Positions 15,507 through 21,468 of a stretch of 21,468 bases of DNA are shown here, one piece after another (position 1 is the first letter of the stretch; each line of letters begins with the position of its first letter). Made by a program: the position numbers and the translations under genes. The stretch is from Nitrospirota bacterium (GTDB lineage Bacteria; Nitrospirota; Thermodesulfovibrionia; Thermodesulfovibrionales; JdFR-85): NCBI GenBank assembly GCA_015485235.1, contig WFTX01000077.1, forward strand, positions 1 through 21,468, read 5' to 3'. The notes under the pieces are model-generated. The model saw nothing but the letters and a program-made list of their open reading frames with translations. It was not told where the DNA came from and ran no database searches.

Positions 15507-15632
15507 TCTTAACAACTACAGAAATCAGCCAGATGATAATTGAAGAGGGTGCAGAGATATGGCGTATCTTGCGGACGGCTAAAGCCGCCGCAGAAATTAT
15601 CGTTCGCAATAAATAATGAAACGGAGGATAAC

Positions 15633-15836
15633 ATGAAGATCAAAGTTTATCTTGAGCCAAGTGATGAAGGAGGGTATACCGTAATTGTGCCTTCATTACC
15701 TGGATGTATATCAGAGGGAGAGACAAAAGAGGAAGCTATTAAAAACATTAAAGAAGCAATTGAGCTATATTTAGAGCCTGTTGAGGACGATCTCCTATCT
15801 ATTTCTAATGCTGAGGAACTTGAATTGGCAATATGA
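15633..15836 (+). CDS. hicB: HicB-family antitoxin
   Basis: 67 residues with the partial RNase H-like HicB fold: KIKVYLEP, GGYTVIVPSLPGCISEGET, then the helix EEAIKNIKEAIELYLE. It neutralises HicA by direct binding. The form is short and lacks an obvious separate C-terminal DNA-binding domain. GGAGG (15623-15627) lies five bases before the ATG; the frame extends upstream to 15540, but that part has no family similarity. It overlaps hicA by 4 bases (ATGA). Antitoxin-first order is the less common arrangement. Confidence 0.88.
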   Translation: MKIKVYLEPSDEGGYTVIVPSLPGCISEGETKEEAIKNIKEAIELYLEPVEDDLLSISNAEELELAI

Positions 15837-16060
15837 GCAAAGTACCAATCCTCAATTATGATAAAGTAATAAAAGCACTGCAGAGAGATGGATGGGTAAT
15901 TGTTCGACAACGAGGCTCCCACATCAGGTTACAAAAGCATGTTGCAAATGAGGTTCTGAAAATAATAGTGCCAGCACACAAGCCAATTAAACGATCAACT
16001 CTATCTCATATATTGAAACAGGCCCGGATAACTTTAGATGACTTTGTTGAGAAATTGTAA
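15833..16060 (+). CDS. hicA: HicA-family mRNA interferase toxin
   Basis: 75 residues, normal size. It has the double-stranded-RNA-binding-like HicA fold with the catalytic histidine H30 in RQRGSHIRLQ. The domain ends with the VPAHKPIKRSTLSHILKQA helix region. It cleaves mRNA independently of ribosomes or with loose specificity, causing growth arrest when HicB is lost. Its start overlaps the hicB stop. Confidence 0.9.
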   Translation: MSKVPILNYDKVIKALQRDGWVIVRQRGSHIRLQKHVANEVLKIIVPAHKPIKRSTLSHILKQARITLDDFVEKL

Positions 16061-16100
16061 TTTCGCTAACACCTATAAGGCCTCCTGATGTAAATAGAAA

Positions 16101-16136
16101 AAAGCACTACCGGAGAAATATCTCCGGCAGTGCTTT
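16101..16136. terminator. Strong hairpin terminator after hicBA
   Basis: AAAGCACT-A-CCGGAGA (16101-16116) pairs with TCTCCGG-C-AGTGCTTT (16121-16136) with one A/C mismatch and an AATA loop. The longer T-run is on the minus strand (complement of the A-run at 16098-16103); the plus side has only TTT. It may act in both directions. Confidence 0.7.
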
Positions 16137-16146
16137 CCGCTCTCTG

Positions 16147-16219
16147 ACCGGAAGCCGGTGGTTTCCCCCCCGGCTCAGACCGTGGGTTAAATATAAGTGA
16201 GCAGGTCACAGACCTGCTC
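16147..16219 (+). promoter_or_regulatory. Structured leader before the 130-residue gene
   Basis: ACCGG/CCGGT (16147-16151 with 16155-16159) or the alternative AGCCGG/CCGGCT (16153-16158 with 16170-16175) is followed by a perfect 9-bp hairpin GAGCAGGTC/GACCTGCTC (16199-16207 with 16211-16219, loop ACA). The ribosome site follows directly. The alternative pairings suggest a cis-acting RNA, but no known class is recognised. Confidence 0.4.
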
Positions 16220-16240
16220 CCGCAGAAGGGATACTTTCTA

Positions 16241-16633
16241 ATGTCTTTACAGTACATCTATGCCTTAGAGAAATTCACTTTAGCAGTTTACATACTTGCT
16301 ACAGGGCCTGGCGATGTTCGTTCAAGGTTGCTCAATGCTTGGAGAGGTCCTTTATGGGTACTTACGCCTGATCATCTGCCAGAAAAATTACGAGACGATT
16401 TCTTATGGATAAAACAGCAACTTCATAAATATCATGAATCATGGCCCGGACAGTTACAGGAATTGCAGAAAAAAGAAAAAAAAGATCCGTCTTTTAAAAA
16501 AATTTATACTCATCTTTATCCTGATCCAGTTGAGGCTACTTTAAGAAGAATCAGAAAAAGCACCGGCGTTGAAATAGCTCGTAGGATTTTTTCTATATGG
16601 GACTCACTGGAATCTATGGCTCACGATAGGTAA
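16241..16633 (+). CDS. Uncharacterised helical protein
   Basis: 130 residues, soluble, with no signal or membrane segment. Features are an N-terminal block LAVYILATGPGDVRSRL, a charged Gln/Lys-rich middle (about 70-90) and a C-terminal ATLRRIRKSTGVEIARRI...IWDSLE. I do not recognise a named domain; the sequence looks conserved rather than random. AAGGGA lies nine bases before the ATG. The gene sits in the A+T-rich accessory stretch. Confidence 0.65.
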   Translation: MSLQYIYALEKFTLAVYILATGPGDVRSRLLNAWRGPLWVLTPDHLPEKLRDDFLWIKQQLHKYHESWPGQLQELQKKEKKDPSFKKIYTHLYPDPVEATLRRIRKSTGVEIARRIFSIWDSLESMAHDR

Positions 16634-16851
16634 GTAACGCAATTCGTTAATAAAACCTTTTGGTATTAAAACTCGAAATTTATCTGCAGAACCTTGACAC
16701 AAATGGTATTTACGTAAGCTAAATGAAAGGGAGTGGAGTCGTGCTTTGAATCTTGAATTCTGAATTTTACTCACGTCACAAAAAGATCACCTGTCCGTAG
16801 TGTTTCTGATCCTCATCATTTACTTGGAAACAAAGTTTTTTGTTACTGAAA
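16634..16851. other. A+T-rich gene-free stretch
   Basis: No gene or clear signal was found. It contains a short low-complexity run TTGAATCTTGAATTCTGAAT at about 16747-16766. Confidence 0.4.
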
Positions 16852-16880
16852 TTGACAACCTGAATATTGTTTGATATAAT
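16852..16880 (+). promoter_or_regulatory. Consensus sigma-70 promoter
   Basis: TTGACA (16852-16857), exactly 17 bases, then TATAAT (16875-16880): a perfect match at both boxes. It shares 22 of 29 positions with the hicBA promoter. The gene at 16904/16910 starts about 20 bases after the predicted transcription start. Confidence 0.85.
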
Positions 16881-16903
16881 TTCGGAAAAGGGGACAGTGA
16901 GGT

Positions 16904-17359
16904 ATGGAGATGTGTAAGGGGAAAAACAAAAAGTCTGTGTTGATAGCTTTCATTTTGATTCTCTTAATACAGAACATCTGTTACGCTGAAGAAATAACAA
17001 TTCTTCAATGTAAAAGCATATCAAAATTCAACAAGGATTACTCATACATGGAAAACAGCTGGAGAGACGGAAAAGATCCAATTTTGAGAGACAAAGTCTT
17101 CACCAAGTTAAACACTATTAATCCGATCATAAAAAGTATCACTCCACGTGATAAATACTCTGAAGAACAAGTAATAGAGTTTAAGGGCACGGTTATACAT
17201 CGTACAGGCTCAATAATAATGATAAAATGGGCTAATGACTTTAATAATAAGGTATGGATAGCAACAATTAATCTAAATTATAGAAAGGCTGTTGTTGCTG
17301 AAAGTTATGATGGAATTACATCGTTTGGCATTAATGTTGAGACATTAACCTGCAAATGA
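16904..17359 (+). CDS. Secreted protein of unknown function
   Basis: 151 residues (149 if the ATG at 16910 is used, which has GAGG seven bases upstream; AAGGGGA is nine bases from 16904). A basic N-terminus, a hydrophobic core and a cleavage site after CYA (about residue 28) form a standard signal peptide. The mature part of about 13.5 kDa looks beta-rich, with GTVIHRTGSIIMIKW and KVWIATI strands and two cysteines (about 36 and 150), one near each end, which could pair. No known family was recognised. A perfect consensus promoter suggests high or constitutive expression. Confidence 0.7.
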   Translation: MEMCKGKNKKSVLIAFILILLIQNICYAEEITILQCKSISKFNKDYSYMENSWRDGKDPILRDKVFTKLNTINPIIKSITPRDKYSEEQVIEFKGTVIHRTGSIIMIKWANDFNNKVWIATINLNYRKAVVAESYDGITSFGINVETLTCK

Positions 17360-17508
17360 ACTTAAATCCTGATCGGTGCATCAAACATTCTTGAAACCAG
17401 AGGTTGTCTCTTGAGTTTTAAAAAAATAAGGAATACAGCTCTAACGAAACTTTCCTGCGGAGGGCTAATAGCGATAACCAACCGTAGGAATTATCACTGC
17501 CTATTGAA

Positions 17509-18210
17509 ATGAATACAACATATGCTGACGAGGACAAGCTATATCGCTTTATTAGCTATAAACAACTTCTTGATATTATCGTTAATGGTCGATTCACGTT
17601 TGTTAAATACAAACTATTTGATGATCCATGGGAAGGATTCTTTCATAAAGCATTCTTCAAAATTGATGAATTTAATTCCTACAATGTTCTTGGTGAAAAT
17701 CGCCCTTTCATAATGTGTTTTACAGAAAGAAAAGATTCGGATGCAATGTGGCGTATATATTCCCAGCAATCTTCAGGAGTCCAAATATCAACAACTGTAT
17801 CGAAACTTAAAAGGCTTGTTAGTGACGTTACAGGGTTTGATTGTTATTTACGAAATGTAATTTATGATGATGAGATAATGAACGAGGACTTTTTCATAAA
17901 GAACTATCCGACCTCAAGTATGAAAGAAAAAATTGTAAAGTGTCTTTTTCATAAGCGTAAAGCCTTTGATCACGAACAAGAGGCAAGACTGGTGCTGTAC
18001 TCTCAATCAGATCGTGATGAAGATATATATCATGTTTATGCTGATCCAAATGAGATTATCGAGAAGATATTCTTAGATCCTCGCATAGACAAGAAGGCAG
18101 AAGACCTTCATATTATGGCTCTTTCACGTCTTGGATTTAAAAATGTTGTTGCAAAATCACCATTGTATAATTTTAGAAGAATTTGGTACAAAATTGGAGA
18201 AAGGCTATAG
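17509..18210 (+). CDS. DUF2971 domain protein
   Basis: 233 residues. Family marks are LYRFISYKQLLDII at the N-terminus, GRFTFVKYKLFDDPWEG, CFTERKDSDAMWRIYSQQSSGVQIS (about 70-95) and a C-terminal HEQEARLVLY. DUF2971 proteins are scattered accessory genes of unknown biochemistry, often close to defence or mobile genes. Start support is weak: no good Shine-Dalgarno precedes the ATG. The surrounding DNA is A+T-rich. Confidence 0.8.
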   Translation: MNTTYADEDKLYRFISYKQLLDIIVNGRFTFVKYKLFDDPWEGFFHKAFFKIDEFNSYNVLGENRPFIMCFTERKDSDAMWRIYSQQSSGVQISTTVSKLKRLVSDVTGFDCYLRNVIYDDEIMNEDFFIKNYPTSSMKEKIVKCLFHKRKAFDHEQEARLVLYSQSDRDEDIYHVYADPNEIIEKIFLDPRIDKKAEDLHIMALSRLGFKNVVAKSPLYNFRRIWYKIGERL

Positions 18211-18502
18211 GGTCAGCCCTTGACCTGTGACTTTTTGATGCAGGGCTGTTAAGATAAGGAAGTGAGAATACCCTGCCGAAAGACTGCAGGGCATCAAGAA
18301 CGCCGGTCAGAAAGGGGGCAAAGAGATGCTTTCTTCTGGTGAGAGGATATATTCGATATGTAAGGAAAATTCTTGATTTTATCTCATGCGCTCGCTTAGT
18401 GATGTCAGAGGCATATTATGCGCTCGCTGTGCATATTCATCTTGAGCAATGCGGTATAATTAAGGGATGCTTGAACAGCATCAGTTTCCCGGAGATCCAT
18501 GC
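18211..18502. other. Region between the DUF2971 and STAS-like genes, with hairpins and direct repeats
   Basis: Holds GGTCA/TGACC (18211-18225) followed by a T5 run at 18232-18236, a weak terminator candidate. A hairpin CCCTGC/GCAGGG occurs at 18271-18291. ATGCGCTCGCT is repeated at 18386-18396 and 18418-18428, and GCATATT at 18411-18417 and 18431-18437. A lone TATAAT lies at 18455-18460 without a good -35. Confidence 0.5.
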
Positions 18503-18874
18503 ATGGGATACAGGTTTGAAGTCAACAAAAACAAAAAGATTATCTTCCTATACCGCTTCGGGAAGATTGACAAAAATGAACTTAGAGAGTCTGTACGTGA
18601 GATTTTTTCGACCTGCAAGTCAAACAATATCCGGAAAATACTCAACGATCTCACAGAGGTTGATGCCACTGGCATAACCCCGGATGACCTGTATGAACAT
18701 GGGAAGTTTATAGCGAGGCACCTGAAAAACAAGAATTTCAGACTTGCCATAATAGCCCCTTCTGATCTCACCTATGGTCTGGCAAGGATGTTTGAGGTCT
18801 TTGCAAACCTGGATGGGATAATGGTATTCAGGAGCAGGGATGAGGCCCTCTCCTGGCTCAGTGTGCCAAGTTGA
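18503..18874 (+). CDS. STAS/SpoIIAA-like domain protein
   Basis: 123 residues from the ATG at 18503, which has GGAGAT six bases upstream; an ATG at 18467 is also in frame but lies eight bases after TATAAT and directly against AAGGG. The alternating pattern (KKIIFLYRFGKID, RKILNDLTEVD, FRLAIIAPSDLTYGLARMF, GIMVFRSRDEALSWL) fits a STAS or SpoIIAA-like alpha/beta fold, as in proteins that respond to stress or bind lipids and nucleotides. No conserved phosphorylatable Ser is obvious. It converges on ruvC with 11 bases between stops. Confidence 0.65.
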   Translation: MGYRFEVNKNKKIIFLYRFGKIDKNELRESVREIFSTCKSNNIRKILNDLTEVDATGITPDDLYEHGKFIARHLKNKNFRLAIIAPSDLTYGLARMFEVFANLDGIMVFRSRDEALSWLSVPS

Positions 18875-18880
18875 CTCAAT

Positions 18881-18907
18881 CCAGTTCAGCCCTCCGGCCT
18901 GAACTGG
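18881..18907. terminator. Hairpin shared by the convergent STAS-like and ruvC genes
   Basis: CCAGTTCAG (18881-18889) and CTGAACTGG (18899-18907) form a perfect 9-bp stem that overlaps the ruvC stop codon. It lacks a T-run on either side, so its terminator activity is uncertain. Confidence 0.4.
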
Positions 18908-19365
18908 TTCAGGTGGCAGATGGCGAGGGCAAGGGCATCGGCACTGTCTGGCGGCGGCAGTTCCCCCAGTGAGAGGATCATCCTGACCATTTCCTGAACC
19001 TGCCTCTTCTCCGCCTTCCCGTATCCGACAACCGCCTTCTTCACCTCATTGGGGCTGTACTCCCCATAGGGGATACCTGCCTCGGCTATACAGAGAAGGG
19101 CCACACCCCTTGCCTGACCGAGGCTCAGGGCGGACTTCACACTCCTTGCAAAGAAGACCTTCTCCACAGCCGCCTCGTCGGGCCTGTTCCTGTGCAGCAT
19201 CTCAAGAAGGGTTTCATGAAGGAGCCTGAGCCTGTCGTGAAGTTTATCCCTGGCCGGAAGCACGATGGTCCCGTAATCAACACACCGGAGAGTTCCCCCT
19301 GCTGCATGCTCCACTATCCCGTAGCCGCAGGCAAGGCTTCCGGGATCAATCCCGACAACCCGCAT
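18886..19365 (-). CDS. ruvC: Crossover junction endodeoxyribonuclease RuvC
   Basis: 159 residues. RuvC resolves Holliday junctions during recombination, acting with RuvAB. Catalytic acids are visible: D7 in VGIDPGS, E68 in AAVEKVFF, and D140/D143 in PPDSADALALAICH. The motif SLGQARGVAL lies at 81-90. It follows gmhA after 27 bases on the same strand; ruvA and ruvB are not in the window. Confidence 0.96.
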   Translation of the reverse strand: MRVVGIDPGSLACGYGIVEHAAGGTLRCVDYGTIVLPARDKLHDRLRLLHETLLEMLHRNRPDEAAVEKVFFARSVKSALSLGQARGVALLCIAEAGIPYGEYSPNEVKKAVVGYGKAEKRQVQEMVRMILSLGELPPPDSADALALAICHLNQFRPEG

Positions 19366-19392
19366 CAGCCTTCCCGGCCTGGTGGCATCCGC

Positions 19393-19998
19393 CTATGCAC
19401 CATGGTGTCCCGGCAGTTCAAAGAGAAACCCCTCCACCAGTTCACAGAGCATATGGCCGAGCATTATGTGTATCTCCTGTATCCTCGGCGTCTCCTCCGA
19501 GGGGACCACAAAGGGGAAGTCAGCCTTTTCCGCAAACTTCTCACCCCTGCTTCCGGTGAAAGCGATCCTCTTCATCCCCTTCCTCCTCGCTATGTCCATC
19601 GCCTTCAGTACATTCCTTGACCCTCCGCTCGTACTGATGGCAAGGACCACGTCACCTTCATTGCCGAGGCTTCTCAACTGTCGTGAGAAGATGTCCGAAT
19701 AGTTGTAGTCATTGGCAATGGAAGTGATTACCGCCATGTCCGTGGTAAGGGCTATGGCAGGCAGTCCGGGCCTTTCACGCTTGAAGCGGTTAACGAACTC
19801 TGCAGCAATATGGGAGGCATCCGTAGCAGAGCCGCCGTTTCCGAAGAGGAGGAGTTTGCCTCCGTCATTGAAGGTCTCCGCTATCAGCCTGGCAGCATCT
19901 ATGATGAGGCCTTCATTCTCCCGGAAGAACCGTTCCTTGAGACTCACCGATTCCCTGACGGACCGCCTGATGATATCCTTTATCAGGGAAGGCTTCAT
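19393..19998 (-). CDS. gmhA: D-sedoheptulose-7-phosphate isomerase (GmhA-like SIS protein)
   Basis: 201 residues, typical of GmhA, which makes D-glycero-D-manno-heptose 7-phosphate for LPS inner core. The SIS domain has FGNGGSATDASHIAAEF (52-68) and ISTSGGSRNV (121-130). Zinc/active-site residues expected from characterised GmhA proteins are present: H63, E67, Q174 and H182. The ATG overlaps the TGA of the upstream small lipoprotein gene. Heptose use agrees with a Gram-negative cell envelope. Confidence 0.92.
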   Translation of the reverse strand: MKPSLIKDIIRRSVRESVSLKERFFRENEGLIIDAARLIAETFNDGGKLLLFGNGGSATDASHIAAEFVNRFKRERPGLPAIALTTDMAVITSIANDYNYSDIFSRQLRSLGNEGDVVLAISTSGGSRNVLKAMDIARRKGMKRIAFTGSRGEKFAEKADFPFVVPSEETPRIQEIHIMLGHMLCELVEGFLFELPGHHGA

Positions 19999-20198
19999 CC
20001 CTTCTCCCCTTCCCCTGCCGGGGTAACAGCCGGCCCTGCCTGTGAGATCAGACCATCACCCTGAGCCCTGGAGACCTCCTGATTGAGGGCAGAAGTATCA
20101 GGCAGTCTTGGAGGGGCCTTCTTCCCGCAGCCTGTGAAGACCGAAAGAACGGCAAGAAGACCGAGGGCCAGGATCCCTCTCAGCAGGAGGAGCCGCAT
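19995..20198 (-). CDS. Small lipoprotein (LptM/YifL-like)
   Basis: 67 residues. A hydrophobic signal (about 5-22) ends in a lipobox-like FTGC with Cys24, followed by GKKAPPRLPD, the CGxKxPxxxP pattern of the LptM/YifL family. In E. coli LptM assists LptD assembly. The start overlaps the argH stop (TGATG) and the end overlaps gmhA, so it is translationally embedded in the operon. Too small for certainty, but both overlaps and the lipobox support it. Confidence 0.8.
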   Translation of the reverse strand: MRLLLLRGILALGLLAVLSVFTGCGKKAPPRLPDTSALNQEVSRAQGDGLISQAGPAVTPAGEGEKG

Positions 20199-21468
20199 CA
20201 GAGCAATGCCTCCATCTCCTCAATCTGCCTTCTAACCTCCTCCGGTGCGGTCCCTCCGAGGGAGTTTCTTCTTCTGACAGAGTCCTCTATGGAAAGCATC
20301 TCCATGAGGTCTTCATCAAAGAGTTCAGAGAACTCCCGGAGTTCCTGGATGGTCAATTCATAGAGTTCTCTTTCAGATTCGATCGCATACCGGACGACCC
20401 TCCCCGTGACCTCATGGGCATCCCTGAAGGGCATCCCCTTCCCCACGAGATACTCTGCTATATCCGTTGCAAGGATATAGCCTCCAAGGAGGGCCTTTCT
20501 CATCCGGTCCTTTCTGAACCGGGCCTTCGTGATGAGGGGTTTCAGGACCTGGAGGACCGCCTTCACCGTATCCACTGTATCAAAGAGGGGGATCTTGTCT
20601 TCCTGCATGTCCCGGTTGTAGGCAAGGGGGAGCCCCTTCATCAGGGTAAGGATTGAGACCAGGTTTCCATAGACCCGGCCCGTCTTCCCCCTTATCAGTT
20701 CTGCAACATCGGGGTTCTTTTTCTGGGGCATTATGCTGGAGCCGGTGGTGTATGCGTCAGGCAACTGGAGAAAGGAGAACTCCTCTGTCGACCAGAGAAC
20801 GAACTCCTCGGCCATCCTGCTTGCATGCATCATGAAAAGGGCGGATGCTGAAATGAACTCCACCACAAAATCCCTGTCCGATACGGCATCCATGCTGTTT
20901 TCAGCAATCCGGTCGAACCTGAGGACTTTCGCAAGATACTCCCGGTCGGTCCTGAGCGTCGTTCCTGCAAGGGCACAGGCGCCGAGGGGGAGTGTATTTA
21001 TCCTCTTCAATGCGTCCTCATATCTCTCCCTGTCGCGGAGAAACATCCCGGCATAGGCTGTCAGATGATGGGCGAGGCTGACCGGCTGGGCCCTCTGAAG
21101 GTGGGTATATCCCGGCATGATTGTATCGAGGTGGCCCTTTGCCAGCCTGAGGAGGCCTCGGAGCAGCCCGGAAAGGGCCTTTATTATCCCCTTTGTCTCA
21201 TCCCTGAGAAAGAGCCTGAGGTCAAGGGCGATCTGGTCGTTTCTTGACCGGGCCGTATGGAGCTTCCCCCCTGCAGGACCTATCCTCTCAATGAGGGATG
21301 CCTCTATGTTCATGTGGACATCCTCCAGTTCCAGTCTCCACCGGAACCTCCCCGCCCGGATGTCCGACTCTATCTCCTGGAGTCCCTTCACTATGAGACC
21401 GGCATCTGCCCGGCTTATCAGTCCTGTCCGGGCAAGCATCCTTACATGGGCGATGCTCCCCTTAATGT
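20198..21468 (-). CDS. argH: Argininosuccinate lyase (N-terminus beyond window edge)
   Basis: More than 420 residues visible; the frame continues through IKGSIAHVR to the right edge, so the start is outside the window (an internal ATG at 21439 is not the real start). ArgH cleaves argininosuccinate to arginine and fumarate in the last step of arginine synthesis. The signature is GSSIMPQKKNPDVAELIRGK, with catalytic Ser in its SS pair. HTARSRNDQI and GYTHLQRAQP are also visible. It heads the visible part of the operon argH-lipoprotein-gmhA-ruvC. Confidence 0.96.
   Translation of the reverse strand, partial: IKGSIAHVRMLARTGLISRADAGLIVKGLQEIESDIRAGRFRWRLELEDVHMNIEASLIERIGPAGGKLHTARSRNDQIALDLRLFLRDETKGIIKALSGLLRGLLRLAKGHLDTIMPGYTHLQRAQPVSLAHHLTAYAGMFLRDRERYEDALKRINTLPLGACALAGTTLRTDREYLAKVLRFDRIAENSMDAVSDRDFVVEFISASALFMMHASRMAEEFVLWSTEEFSFLQLPDAYTTGSSIMPQKKNPDVAELIRGKTGRVYGNLVSILTLMKGLPLAYNRDMQEDKIPLFDTVDTVKAVLQVLKPLITKARFRKDRMRKALLGGYILATDIAEYLVGKGMPFRDAHEVTGRVVRYAIESERELYELTIQELREFSELFDEDLMEMLSIEDSVRRRNSLGGTAPEEVRRQIEEMEALL

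Overview
The window looks like the chromosome of a mid-GC, Gram-negative anaerobe. Dense transcription units, heavy use of AGG/AGA/ATA codons, a sigma-54 two-component cascade, DUF4405/OB-fold envelope genes and low-complexity intergenic repeats all suggest a Nitrospirota or Desulfobacterota-type bacterium. That placement is an impression from gene style, not a proven assignment. Most genes are ordinary chromosomal ones. A visibly A+T-richer accessory stretch lies at about 15.5-18.5 kb.

Left part (1-7.4 kb): the tail of an unknown gene and its terminator are followed by ftsH (membrane AAA+ protease, probably read from an almost leaderless mRNA). Next comes a minus-strand envelope module. A ZraS-like sensor kinase and a sigma-54 NtrC-type regulator (7421-4831) are followed, after a gene-free regulatory stretch, by a four-gene minus-strand operon (4407-2221): a small exported DUF1104-like protein, an exported OB-fold protein, a DUF4405 membrane protein with two tandem repeats, and a second OB-fold paralogue. 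A textbook sigma-54 promoter (GG-N10-GC) and a palindromic upstream site sit directly in front of this operon. Regulator and target are therefore probably both in view, as in zraP-zraSR, but with different effector genes.

Middle (7.5-15.5 kb): a GT4 glycosyltransferase and a glycogen-debranching-type enzyme form a pair. They are preceded by a sigma-70 promoter and a near-perfect CIRCE (HrcA) operator, an unusual link between the heat-shock repressor and alpha-glucan metabolism. Then follow tpiA-secG, an ABC exporter pair (ATPase plus ABC-2 permease) and an NDUFA9-like SDR. The gaps between these units hold three copies of a G/T-rich to A/C-rich low-complexity repeat element.

Right part (15.5-21.5 kb): the A+T-rich stretch carries hicBA, an uncharacterised 130-residue protein, a secreted 15-17 kDa protein, a DUF2971 protein and a STAS-like protein. 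Two of its promoters are near-consensus and closely resemble each other. On the minus strand a tight operon argH (cut by the window edge)-small lipoprotein-gmhA-ruvC closes the window and converges on the STAS-like gene.
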